A stretch of DNA of 64,000 bases from Byssothecium circinans (taxonomy: Eukaryota; Ascomycota; Dothideomycetes; Pleosporales; Massarinaceae). Numbering within the stretch: position 1 is the first letter of the stretch; the number at the start of each line of letters is the position of its first letter. Of this stretch, positions 1-9,802 are shown one piece after another. The DNA is taken from NCBI GenBank assembly GCA_010015675.1, contig ML976983.1:843496-907495 (forward strand), in the 5' to 3' direction. Under the pieces are notes generated by a model, which was not told the origin of the DNA, did no database searches, and saw nothing but the letters and a program-made list of their open reading frames with translations. A program made the translations under genes and the position numbers.

Positions 1-1560
1 ACACAGCTCCCAGCGGCCCGATATCCGTTGCAAGGCGAGCCAGATTTGCTCAAAGTGTATTTTCTGCCTCACAAGGACCATATTTTGCCGTCCTCTGTCG
101 TTCATAAGCAGAAACAGCAGCATGGTTTCTTCCTCCACCCAATTCTCGTCGTTGAAGTTGACAGCACTCGGCAGCATGCATACTTCTATGCACTAACCCG
201 AATGCCTCCTAAGGCGATCGGAGAGATGGGCATGTGCTTCCGGATGGGCAAATCGCGCAACGATGTTGGCGACACCGTGCTGAGGCTCGCCATAGGCTCC
301 CATGCCATGGAGTTCGAGACGTGGGTCAACCTAGATCAGCGATTCTCTATCGAATGGCAGTATCTGGACTACTGGAAGATTGAAGTCAACGTTGACCACA
401 GCGAGTTTCGAAAGCTGAATAACAAAGTCAATGAACTTGAAGCGGAGCAAAATCGGTTCATTTACAAGCCACTCTGGCGAGATTTGAGTGTGGTGATACC
501 TGGTACGGTAGTCATGCTGATGAACCCCACTAGACGCTCGAACACCCTTGGTTCGCCCGTGCTTGTCCTAGAGAACGAGCATCATCGGCTGCGAATCCTC
601 CGCATTAAAGCGGTCCACGACAACCGCAACTTGGACCGCAACGGAACCGGCAAGAATAAGGATGCAGCTCATCTTTGTCTAAGGATCGGTCGGTTCCCGG
701 AGCAGGGACACAACGGTACACCCGTGCTCTACTTAGAGCACGGATCGCCCGATATGAGGGAGCCGTCGTACCTGGAAGTCTGTAATACCCCTAGATGGGC
801 ACCGCTCCAGAGGTTCAAGACCTGGTGCTATCCATACATCCGGATACAGCCCAACTCCATGGAGGTTCTGTGGCGCTACATGCAGTTTTTGGATAGCCCT
901 AATGCGGAAGCCTCCACTCCTAGCCAGCATGTTGCCAATCAACATGAGCATAATGAAGCTCGGCCAGGCTTGCATGCAAACACGCCACCTCTGCATGCTG
1001 GCTTCCCCTTTCCCCAACAGTTCCACCAGCACCTGCTACCGCACATGATTACCCCAAATAGACCTCGTCACATCACAAACCCTCCCCCTCTAGATGCTAC
1101 CTCTCAACATCAACAGCATCAATTTCATGAACCACCGCCGCCCAATTCACTGGCCTTCCACACACAACTTCCAGTGTCTTGGCCTCATGGCTGCCATCCA
1201 GCAGCATCGCCTCTCTCAGGTTGGGGATACCCACATCCATCACTAGGCATGCCGTCACCAGTGGACATGCTCTCGACACCCACTGCTTCACCTCAGCCGA
1301 CGCCCAACTTCTACTTCGCCTCGCCATCCATGAGTCCAACGCCGCCTGTACTTGGAACTCCAATGAACACCCCGCCTTTTCGCACAGCGTTCCTTACCCC
1401 GACACCCCAAATCAATTCGGGATACGGTATGACGCAAGCGACAGGCACCGAATATACTACTGCGACCGGCTCCTACGCCAGAAGCTCTCGCTCGCGCCCT
1501 GGGAATGTGCTGCCCACATACGGTTCATTCCACGAACAGGACCGAGCAAGATACTTTTGA
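1..1560 (+). CDS. Hypothetical protein with two tandem PemK/MazF-like modules, 5' partial
   Basis: The frame is open from the first base of the window with no convincing ATG, so the true start or an upstream exon lies outside. Numbering from the TTG at 28, residues about 10-120 and 155-285 look like two diverged copies of one module. Each has a hydrophobic strand (H37PILVV; S176PVLVL) followed about 60-70 residues later by an aromatic strand (W99VNL...IEW; S247YLEV). The same pattern occurs once in the gene at 5421-6483, where it resembles the PemK/MazF SH3-like barrel. The C-terminal 220 residues are disordered, rich in Pro, His, Gln and Ser/Thr-Pro. Function is unknown. The fold assignment is inference from pattern only, and I did not locate MazF catalytic residues. 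The open frame itself is well supported by codon texture and length. Confidence 0.75.
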   Translation, partial: TQLPAARYPLQGEPDLLKVYFLPHKDHILPSSVVHKQKQQHGFFLHPILVVEVDSTRQHAYFYALTRMPPKAIGEMGMCFRMGKSRNDVGDTVLRLAIGSHAMEFETWVNLDQRFSIEWQYLDYWKIEVNVDHSEFRKLNNKVNELEAEQNRFIYKPLWRDLSVVIPGTVVMLMNPTRRSNTLGSPVLVLENEHHRLRILRIKAVHDNRNLDRNGTGKNKDAAHLCLRIGRFPEQGHNGTPVLYLEHGSPDMREPSYLEVCNTPRWAPLQRFKTWCYPYIRIQPNSMEVLWRYMQFLDSPNAEASTPSQHVANQHEHNEARPGLHANTPPLHAGFPFPQQFHQHLLPHMITPNRPRHITNPPPLDATSQHQQHQFHEPPPPNSLAFHTQLPVSWPHGCHPAASPLSGWGYPHPSLGMPSPVDMLSTPTASPQPTPNFYFASPSMSPTPPVLGTPMNTPPFRTAFLTPTPQINSGYGMTQATGTEYTTATGSYARSSRSRPGNVLPTYGSFHEQDRARYF

Positions 1561-2963
1561 TCATTTGTGTGCTATTCTGACACTTATAATCAGCCTCGAC
1601 GCCCGCGACGGTATGCCCGTGGAAGATGATGACGATGATGATGATACTGACGATCACAAACATATGTCATCTAGTTCCAACCGATGCGCAGTTTCTGCGA
1701 TTGCCACGGCTTCATTGGATCCGTTTCTATGTACGAAACATGTACGACTTTTGAGATACCCTGTGGCAATGCCACTTTTCCAACACCTTTTTCCTTTGGA
1801 ATACACCTGGCCTTGTTGACGTGTTTAGATGCTTTGGACGCGCCTTGGCCGATCTAGGGGATCTTTTGTACACTACTGTTCAACATTTTTGTTCTCTATA
1901 ATCCGTTCATTGCTACCTTTGAAGGGATGAAGGCCATTGGTTGATTAGCTTGAGTTTTGAGGCGACTATTGCGCAATTGCGCGTATCATACATTTGGTGT
2001 GAGCTATCGTCGTCAAGGTCACGTCGTTGCTTCATTACTTTGTTAGCCTATTACTTCATTCTCAGCTCAATACTACACCTTGCACCGAACATGCCAGACA
2101 ACTTCGGATTAGTTTATCCATGGTTCCTGAGATACAGTATATAGACAATCAACATTCACGTGATTGACTCTTTCGGACTAGCCGACTTCCACAGCTGCTC
2201 CGCCACCCTCCAATTTGCAATCACATTCTCCATCACCTCCCGATAAATGACCTCATACTTGGTTTCGAAAGCCTGTGTAATCAAGATTCGCAGCCTTTAC
2301 GTATTATGCATCTCTCAGCTCCTCTCTCCGCAGTACCTTCTAGCACAGCTGTGCGATTCCCGCCCAAAAGCCAGATCGCAAATGCGCACCAAGGCAAACC
2401 CCCGCCTTTCGCGTACTAATTTTAGTCCTAGAGTTAGTACAGTATGATTCGTATTTATTGACTGAGAGGCAAAGATTACGCTTTCGCGGGCAGTGCTTGA
2501 GTGGCCTAAACCTGCCACGAGCATTGGGGGCAGGAGATTCGTGAGGCTAGCCGAACTCGGGGTCCCTGGTACGAATATATGTTTCATGACCGCATACGGC
2601 CCCGCGGATCGAGGTGTCTTATGGTTTTTCTTATCTAGGTGGCATATTAATGTCTGTTCTCTTTGCTCGAAATCTTTCGTCTCATGTTATTCTCTGTTCG
2701 CTTTTCTCACTCGCTCTATTGTACTCGACGATCGTTACAGATTTACGACTTCACAGCCTCCTTTCACGGACTAATCGTCGGTGTGTACGCATAGGAACAA
2801 CAACTGTACTGATCCGAAGGTTACCGAAGGAGATAATATATATATACGATCGTCATCCACTGGCGTTTTACGCAAACCACCTGTACAGTCACGCGTTTTG
2901 CCTTGGACCCCGTCTGCTCGCCCGCTGAATCTACGCTCGCCTCATCGCTCGATTTACATTAGC
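1561..2963. other. Intergenic, 1.4 kb
   Basis: I see no supported gene. A short GATGAT-type run sits at 1625-1650, just after the stop of the upstream gene. Two short plus-strand frames start at 1505 and 2614 but lack coding character. The region should hold the 3' UTR of the upstream gene and the promoter of the next one. Confidence 0.5.
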
Positions 2964-4001
2964 ATGTGCAATATGTGTCGCACCTGCGAAGCCCGTAACC
3001 ATGCTTTGTCGACTTCGATACCCAATCAACTCAACGTCAGCCTCGTCACATTAACGTTCAAGACGCCCGTCGACCATCCAAACAGCAGACCCTACGTATC
3101 GCTCAACACAGTCCTAAACAACATCACCGATGCCGCCGAATCGACATCGCATCCTAGTGTCTTTACCACCTGGTCACCTTGTCTTTCCGACCCCAATGTG
3201 GCCGTAATCCTCACTACAGCCAGCGAGACCTGCAGAGATTCCAGATCGGCCATCTTCGAACCCGTCTTCCAGTATTTATCATCGCCGCCGGATGTTAGTC
3301 ATGTATACCTGGATCTCGCCGTTCTTTCTCTAGCAGCATCGTCTCCCGAACAGAGAATAGCAGTTGATATCATTATTCTCGGCGCTCCGAATCCCAGCGT
3401 TGCAGGCGCAATTGGACGGTGTTTTGGCTGGGACCCCCGACGCAATGCTTTATCGCCACAGATGGAAGCTGGGGACGTCGGAGCAGCGTTCAGTAGGCCC
3501 GGCGACTTGATTCGCGACTTTTGGGCCTGGGCAGAATTACGCCAGGGCAATCCGTCTTCGCCATCTAGTTCGGTCGGTAGCGCAAACGAAAGCTTCGAGA
3601 GGCCCAGTTTGATTAGTACCAACTCGGAAGAAAAGAACATGTCGATGTTCTTTGCGGAGGACGAAGAACGCCATAACAGGGAAGAAGAGACCCTGATCAT
3701 GATATTCCAGTGGAGTTCTCATGTCGACGGTGATCGGTTCAAACACCCTCTGCAGAAGAGCTATGGGCGGAACGGGAGAGATGTCAGCGATCATATGTGG
3801 GAACGGCATATAGCGCATCCTGTTCGTCAGATGCAAGGCATCGGCGCAAAGACAAGTATGTTTAGACTGGAGCTGAGAGGCGTCGAACCTCGGATAGACA
3901 ATGGCAAGGCATCAACCAGAGACCGCAGCGGATCTCGACGTCTCGCTTCGGGTTTCGGCGAGAGGGTGAGTGGGAGTTTGAGCGGGTTCTGGAGTCGGTG
4001 A
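2964..4001 (+). CDS. Hypothetical protein, single exon
   Basis: A 345-residue protein when started at the ATG at 2964. The frame is open upstream to an ATG at 2781, but that extension is low-complexity and reads like leader sequence. The N-terminus is Cys-rich (C-x2-C-x2-C within the first ten residues). Residues about 25-160 alternate hydrophobic strands and helices in a way that suggests an alpha/beta fold, possibly a dimeric alpha-beta barrel; this is weak. The middle holds an acidic stretch (EEDEERHNREEE type) and the C-terminus is basic and Ser/Gly-rich. I do not recognise the family. It sits between two proteins with PemK/MazF-like modules, but nothing in the sequence shows a functional link. 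Confidence 0.6.
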   Translation: MCNMCRTCEARNHALSTSIPNQLNVSLVTLTFKTPVDHPNSRPYVSLNTVLNNITDAAESTSHPSVFTTWSPCLSDPNVAVILTTASETCRDSRSAIFEPVFQYLSSPPDVSHVYLDLAVLSLAASSPEQRIAVDIIILGAPNPSVAGAIGRCFGWDPRRNALSPQMEAGDVGAAFSRPGDLIRDFWAWAELRQGNPSSPSSSVGSANESFERPSLISTNSEEKNMSMFFAEDEERHNREEETLIMIFQWSSHVDGDRFKHPLQKSYGRNGRDVSDHMWERHIAHPVRQMQGIGAKTSMFRLELRGVEPRIDNGKASTRDRSGSRRLASGFGERVSGSLSGFWSR

Positions 4002-5420
4002 TGTGCGAAGGTGGAAATTACCGTGTCGTTCGGCGCATAGAAGGGTGCGATTTGGTGATAGGAGTAGACCGAGGTCGGGATCGCCGTTTTGGGGGTCGAT
4101 AGTGGTGGCCTTGGGGCCTAATTGCTATGGAGAGGTGACATTTGGCCCTACAGACTGGCTAGTAATAACCTAATCAGGAAATTGGCGTTCAGGAGGATAG
4201 TTTAACGACCTGGGTATCGAGCAATAAGCATCCATGAATTATGAGACCAGAGCGTTCAATGCAGGTAGATACCGAGGTGTCGGCTCAGTAATTGCCCCCT
4301 TGCATAAGTAAGAGAGAATGCCCGTCAACAGTCGGAGTACTGGCGTCGGCAATCGCCGCTGTGATGCGGCGTGACTGTTGCGGTGCGTACGAAAGAAGGA
4401 GATAGGGTTTGCACACGAACCCATCCACTCGACCACCTGCGCCCCTTCTCTTGCAAAATGCCTCAGGTTTGGTCCGTACGAATTGAAGAGCCAACCTCCA
4501 CACATCTCGTTCAACCCTTCTGATGTGATATCAAACAAATGTTCGTCCGGTCCGATGTTCTAAGCCGCGAAGTCCGGAGGCCGATGCCTCGCTGCCAAAA
4601 ATGCACATCAGCGGCTCTGACGTCGACGGCCAGCCAATCCCTAGCGCAGAGCCGCAATACTTTCGCAAAAGATGAAAATCTGCCTCGTAAATATCCATCA
4701 AAACCCAAAGGAAATAATGGGTACATTGAATTTTTTCCTTCCGAAATTCATCCAACGTCACCGTCGCTTCATCCTGCTTTTAATGGCGCAGCATGTACCA
4801 AAAAGCGACAACAAGCCACTCAAAGGAAGCTGCGTGTTGCGTTGACGGAGATTGCGCGGTGTCCTATCCAAAATCCATCTGGGCGGATGTAGGATTGCGG
4901 CTCTGCTCGTAGCGCCCGATACGGCCGGATTAGCGAATGCACTGAGGCTGCACAGCACACCAAGCGCTGGAAGCATACGCCTCAACTGTGGCGCAACGAC
5001 AACGATTGGTAGTTATATTCTCCGGACTAAAAGCGATATGTGGCGTCGTAAATGTGATTGGATAGCGAGTGCTCGACCACCGCTGCATCGCCTTGTCCGA
5101 AATCCTGGGTAGGCTGGGCAAGGCGTGCACCGCGATGGTACGGTGGGTGGTAGTTTATGCGTGGAGGACTTTGGCTGAAACAGGTAAGGTGAGACTCTTA
5201 TTCGTGAATGGCTTCGCGTCATTTGACTCTGTGTGGGGATGCTGTGGTAACGGCACGGTCGGAAAGCAGCTGGGCATTGGGGGCTCATGGAGGTGTCGTA
5301 TGCAACTGTTACTGCGCATATGTAAGCTATCGTGTAGCATGACTCTAATAGACGTTGGCGGCGGCTGCGGAGGATGGTATATAGACGGTAGACCCTGTGC
5401 GCTTGTGGTAGAACCATGGG
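4002..5420. other. Intergenic, 1.4 kb
   Basis: Several short overlapping frames exist on both strands (for example 4539-4892 plus, 5069-5518 plus, 5013-5447 minus). None has a recognisable motif or a plausible splice partner, and they overlap each other. I regard the stretch as non-coding promoter and terminator sequence. Confidence 0.45.
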
Positions 5421-6483
5421 ATGAAAGACGAGATGGCAGACTCTCAATCCCGAAACACATCGCCTGTTCGGTCACATGCTCGCATGTCTCGACGATTCTC
5501 GCAGCAGAAGGATTTTAAGAGGGTTGAAGAGGAGGATGTAGTTCAAGGAAGGGTGTTCTGGCTCCCAAGACAAGAAATGTTACCACACCGAGCAGTGCTG
5601 CGAGCTCATGGAAAGGGTGCGGTTGAGGAGGGTATATATGACCATCCTGTCGTGGTTATTTCGAGACCCGCAGCTGATAGCCAGATTATCCACTTCCATA
5701 TTGTAAGTTGCTGTTACTGTCATGGACGAACGGGTTACTCACAATATCTAGATCACTTCCTTCCAAGGCAAGAAGTTGCACGAAATCTATCCCAAGTCAA
5801 ATGAGTTCCACACTAGTCGAAGATCTTGGTATCTTCCCATCTCTCCCTCGCCAGAACATCCGGACGCATCATCGAAGAAGACTCGAAAGCGGTTTCCAAC
5901 GCTAGAGCTGGCCAGCGGAGGGACTCTTCGATGGGACTCGTATGTGAACATCCGGCACGTCTATAAGATCGATTGGTCGCATCTGAGACCATACACGAAT
6001 CCAGAAACACCAGAACGTCACATCTTCCGGTTCAACCACGAGTCTGTCGTTCGTCTATTGGCAAAGAGTAAAGTCCTTACCAACTACGAACCTGGCGTAC
6101 AGCACTCGAGACCACCATGGCCAAGGCCATCGCTACCTCGTGTGGATACTGCCAGAGCTGAGAGGTCGAGGAATGATCTCGCGAAAGATGTTTCTGAACC
6201 TGGCCCACGTTCTCCGAAGTCAGACACAGATGCCGAATCTGTCATCTCGTCGGAGTACTCTGCATTATCTCCGATTTTGCAGTCGGATTTTGGTACCGCC
6301 ATTGAAGCCGGCGGGCGGAGTCCTTTGAGGCCACCCAAGGCACCGCCGGATAGGAGGGATAGTAGATGGGCTTTTGTGAAGTACCTGCTGTGGTGGTTGC
6401 TGAATTGGCCATTGATGTTACTCAGGCGTGCTCGGGCCAGATTGCGGGCGGGGCAAGAGGTAGTAGAAAATACACAGAGATGA
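5421..6483 (+). CDS. PemK/MazF-like domain protein with C-terminal hydrophobic anchor
   Basis: Two exons, 5421-5702 and 5752-6483, flank a 49-bp intron (GTAAGT donor, CTAG acceptor); the joined product is 337 residues. Residues about 42-175 resemble the PemK/MazF barrel: a first strand V41QGRVFWLP, then D75HPVVVIS, then an I95TSFQG segment, and D156SYVNIRHVYKIDW. The last corresponds to the 'DSyV...qirtVD' strand and helix of bacterial PemK/MazF. A long disordered Ser/Pro/Arg-rich linker follows, then a Trp/Leu-rich segment (residues 300-318) and an Arg-rich tail. That pattern suggests a tail-anchored or membrane-associated protein. In bacteria the family are mRNA-cleaving toxins or DNA-gyrase-binding folds. 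Whether this fungal version has any nuclease activity is unknown, and I assign only the fold. The ATG at 5436 is an alternative start. Confidence 0.75.
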
Positions 6484-6808
6484 TGTTGCTTTTTGTTAAC
6501 GACTTACGACTTGCTGTTTTGGTGTTGAAGGAATGGGACGGATGGAAGGAGTTGAGCCGGTATCGGCTAGTCTACTTTTAGCGCGAACTGACGTCCTTTG
6601 GACCCCTCGTCTGTGACAATCCCGCCCGTACCTTCTCCCGCACAATCACCCATCAATACACGTTTCGCGTGAAAATAGAGTCATTCTCTTGCTTTGAAAT
6701 CAGTCGCGTCTTTGTGAGGTACATCAGGCTTCGTCTTGCGTCTAATCAACGGAGTACTCGCGATTGGTAACGGAGTATCCTGAAGCATCAACAAAACGGG
6801 CTGAGCTT

Positions 6809-6816
6809 TATATAAA
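6809..6816 (+). promoter_or_regulatory. TATA box of the NmrA-like gene
   Basis: A TATATAAA octamer lies 77-84 bp before the ATG at 6893 and is followed by a pyrimidine-rich stretch (CTTCTCCTCC), the usual core-promoter arrangement of a well-expressed ascomycete gene. Confidence 0.6.
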
Positions 6817-6892
6817 GCCTGGGCTGATCCTTCTCCTCCATACTACCTCATTTTCAAGAATTGGTTTCTAGAGCGACTGTCACATACCTAAC

Positions 6893-7795
6893 ATGACTAT
6901 CAAAAACGTCGCCCTCATTGGCGGGACCGGAACGATCGGCGCACCTATCCTTTCGGCGCTCAAGAAGTCACCCTTCAACACCAGTGTCCTCAACCGCAAA
7001 TCTTCGAAGTCAACCTACAAAGACGTCAATGTCATCACCGTTCCGGACGATCTCAACACCACCACCATCACCACCATCCTCAAAGACAACACCATCGATG
7101 CCCTCATCATCGCCATCAAACCTTCCAACGTCGAGGCGCAAAGGAAACTCATCGATGCAGTTCTCGCTGCCGGTGTGCAGCGCGTCATCCCGGCTGACTT
7201 CGGCAGCTGCGATTCCGCCGATGCAAAGACAACTGAGCTCATGCCGCACATGAACAGCAAGAAGGAGATTCGCAATTACCTGATCTCTCTGGAAGGAAAG
7301 GGACAATTGACGTGGACTAGCTTGATAACAGCGCATTTCTTCGACTGGGGCCTCGGTGGCGGTCTTTTGAGATTCAACGTCAAGGAGCGAAAAGCGTACA
7401 TCATCGACGGCGGGAACATCAAGTTCAGTGCTTCGAATCTGGATTTCATCGCTCAAGCTGTCGTCAGGATCCTAGAGCGTCCCGAAGAGACCGCCAACAA
7501 ACTTCTCTATATCCACGGTTTCCACATCACTCAAAACGAACTACTCGCTTCTCTGGAGAAAGCGACAGGCGATAAGTTCGAGCGGATCCCACAGAACAGC
7601 GAGGAGGAAGTTGCAAAAGAGGCGCCGAAGGTGTTACAGGGTGATGCCGACGCCTACGAGGAGCTGGTAGCTGTTTGGGGGATTGTAGCTGGCGATTGGT
7701 CAAAGAAAGACACCTTTGCGAATGAATTACTTGGACTAAACGAGGAAAATCTGGATGAGACCGTCGAGAAAGTGGTAAAGGAGCTCAGCGCGTGA
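6893..7795 (+). CDS. NmrA/isoflavone-reductase-like NAD(P)-binding protein
   Basis: A single exon of 300 residues, the normal length of the family. The N-terminus has a Rossmann nucleotide-binding loop G10-x2-G13-x2-G16 straight after the first beta strand. The strand A98..IPADFGS and the helix with K123/K124 (NSKKEIRNYL) match atypical short-chain dehydrogenases of the NmrA/isoflavone reductase group. Members are either NADPH-dependent reductases of secondary metabolites or redox-sensing regulators that lack catalysis. The sequence alone does not say which, and substrate is not predictable. There is no signal peptide or membrane segment, so it is presumably cytosolic. It has its own TATA box and is convergent with the gene at 8129-9802. 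Confidence 0.88.
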   Translation: MTIKNVALIGGTGTIGAPILSALKKSPFNTSVLNRKSSKSTYKDVNVITVPDDLNTTTITTILKDNTIDALIIAIKPSNVEAQRKLIDAVLAAGVQRVIPADFGSCDSADAKTTELMPHMNSKKEIRNYLISLEGKGQLTWTSLITAHFFDWGLGGGLLRFNVKERKAYIIDGGNIKFSASNLDFIAQAVVRILERPEETANKLLYIHGFHITQNELLASLEKATGDKFERIPQNSEEEVAKEAPKVLQGDADAYEELVAVWGIVAGDWSKKDTFANELLGLNEENLDETVEKVVKELSA

Positions 7796-8128
7796 GGCCG
7801 ACGTGGATTCAGGTGAGGGCAAGGATTAGAGTCAAAGGAGCGTCCTCCAGGTATCGAAGTGTCCCAGCACCATTATATTCTGAGGTTTCTGTGGTTCGAT
7901 GTATCCTACCTACCCTGCATGACTTCGCCAGATGTAGGACAACATAATTGACTTACATGCCACTACCGAGCCCGATCACAACTCCTCAGTTCCTATAATG
8001 GAGATTTTTCGCAGAAATACAAGTCCTCCAACGCCACAACGAGCATCTCCCATTGAAAATATTGCCAGCCTCCTGCGTCAAGAATCCACATGACTACCTA
8101 TCACTACCAATTTTGAAGGATCCGAATA

Positions 8129-9802
8129 TTACATTACCGCACAGATATCCCTAATCTTCCTCCCCGCCTTCCCGCTCTTCCCACTCCCCTTCCCTCCAAA
8201 CCCACCAACCTTCTTCACCGCATCCCCCCCACTACTCCCCCCAACAAAACAAACACCCCTCTCCCTCACAACCCGTTCCTGCGCCTGTTCCCAATATTCC
8301 GTCTCCATGACCCTGTCCTTAGCAACTTGTTCACACCACTGTCTCCACTCAACACTATCCCCACCATCCCTCTTCCTCCCCTCGATCCTCTGCTCCACAT
8401 CCTCTACATCCTCCCTCGCACACGGGGGACACAGTGTCATCAGCGGCAGTAACCCCGAGCTCGGCCTTGGCACGTGGTAGAATAGATACAACCTATTATC
8501 GTAGGGAGAGTACCATTTCGTCGAGCAAGATTTCCTCGTACACGAGCGTGGAGAATACCTCCAATCCCACTCTTCCCCGCGCTCCGGGGATTTCTTGGAC
8601 GGTTTAGCAGGTTGCGGTGATCCGAGGACGCGGGCTCGTTGGCGCTTTTCCAGGTCTTGGGATACGAGGGCGCGGTCTTCGCGGACTTGTTGTTTGTAGA
8701 GTTCGAATTCCGCGGCGATGAGGCCGAGGGTTTTGCGGCCGGCGTTTTGGCGCATGGCTTCCCATGTTTCTTTTGCGTGCTGGTTTGCGGTTTGGAGGTC
8801 TTGGTTCGCGTGGTGGACGCAGAGGCCTTTCTTGCGGACTAGTTGGTGCGGGGGTTGGGGGGAGTAGAATGTAGGCCCTAGGAGCGATGGTGTGTAGTGT
8901 TTCTCACATTTGGTGATCTCGCAGGGGATGTAGTGCTCGAGTGGGTTGTACTGGGACGGTGGCTGGGAGGATGATGGCGGTGTTGTGAGGAGGACTGCTG
9001 GTGCTGAGGCGGTGGATTGGAAGGATGCTACTCTGGATCCGGGGGTGAAGGTTTGGGCGGATTGGTACCGGGAATGTGTTGATGGCGGTTTCATTGAAGT
9101 CTTGCTTCCTTTCCGTGAGAGTGGCGCTGGTGTGGAAAGGCGTTTGGTGTATGCTGGTCTGGTGGCAGACTTGAGTGGTCGGTATGGTGATGCGATTTGG
9201 ATCTCCTCTCGTCCGGTACTTGTTGGCAAGTTCAGTGATCGTCTACTCTCGATCGACGACAAGGACGATCGCCTCTCAGATAGTGACAACGATGCTCTTC
9301 CGTCCATTGCGGTGCTAAGATTCGACGGCATTTCTCGCTTTGAGGTTCTCGAATGCGTGTCCGCACTTTTAACATCTGACTGTGCCAGCAGGGAAGACCT
9401 TCGCTCTTTCGATGACGGTAGTGGAATATCAGACTCGATTTTATGTATATCGTGCGGCTGCTCGGGCAGTGAGAATCTGACCGCCAGACTGCCCGGGGCA
9501 GACTTTCGCATTTTCAAACTGGATTTTAACGAGGAGCCTGTCACCTTCTGGCTCTGCAGCCGTGGTGATTCTGTCCTCGAGGTTACCGACGGATTCCTCG
9601 ACTCTTGTGCAGAAGAAGGGGGAGTAGTATCGTGGTCCTGTTCGGAAGAGGATGAAGAAGAAGGGGAAGTAGTAAAGCCGTCGCTGGAAGGAGTCGGACC
9701 CGAGCTAATACCGCCGGCGCAACCTTGCGAAGCAGTAGATGAAGTTACCCCAAAGGAATGACGCATGACGTTTGGCCTGATGAGGTGGACTGGCTGAGAC
9801 AT
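8129..9802 (-). CDS. Ser-rich hypothetical protein with two C-terminal Cys/His knuckles
   Basis: A single-exon protein of 557 residues. Residues 1-285 are disordered, Ser/Arg/Pro-rich and full of possible phosphorylation sites (RRSS, SPxx). The second half contains two related motifs. The first is C294-x4-C299 followed by YTP and then LC328-x-HH331. The second is C421-x4-C426 followed by YSP and then LC458-x2-C461. Both look like small metal-binding ribbons of the form C-x4-C...(Y)(T/S)P...C-x1-2-(C/H). Between them lies a predicted helix (residues 342-395). I do not recognise the family and assign no function; nuclear or chromatin roles would be guesswork. A long frame on the opposite strand (8946-9761) is a shadow. 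The gene is convergent with the NmrA-like gene. Confidence 0.75.
   Translation of the reverse strand: MSQPVHLIRPNVMRHSFGVTSSTASQGCAGGISSGPTPSSDGFTTSPSSSSSSEQDHDTTPPSSAQESRNPSVTSRTESPRLQSQKVTGSSLKSSLKMRKSAPGSLAVRFSLPEQPHDIHKIESDIPLPSSKERRSSLLAQSDVKSADTHSRTSKREMPSNLSTAMDGRASLSLSERRSSLSSIESRRSLNLPTSTGREEIQIASPYRPLKSATRPAYTKRLSTPAPLSRKGSKTSMKPPSTHSRYQSAQTFTPGSRVASFQSTASAPAVLLTTPPSSSQPPSQYNPLEHYIPCEITKCEKHYTPSLLGPTFYSPQPPHQLVRKKGLCVHHANQDLQTANQHAKETWEAMRQNAGRKTLGLIAAEFELYKQQVREDRALVSQDLEKRQRARVLGSPQPAKPSKKSPERGEEWDWRYSPRSCTRKSCSTKWYSPYDNRLYLFYHVPRPSSGLLPLMTLCPPCAREDVEDVEQRIEGRKRDGGDSVEWRQWCEQVAKDRVMETEYWEQAQERVVRERGVCFVGGSSGGDAVKKVGGFGGKGSGKSGKAGRKIRDICAVM

Noticed and set aside
5069..5518. 149-residue plus-strand frame before the PemK-like gene
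   Set aside because: It overlaps the start of the real coding exon in another phase, overlaps minus-strand frames and shows no motif.
8946..9761. 271-residue plus-strand open frame
   Set aside because: It lies fully antisense to the 557-residue gene, is Asp/Ser/Gly-rich as expected from the complement of a Ser/Arg-rich frame, and has no motif.
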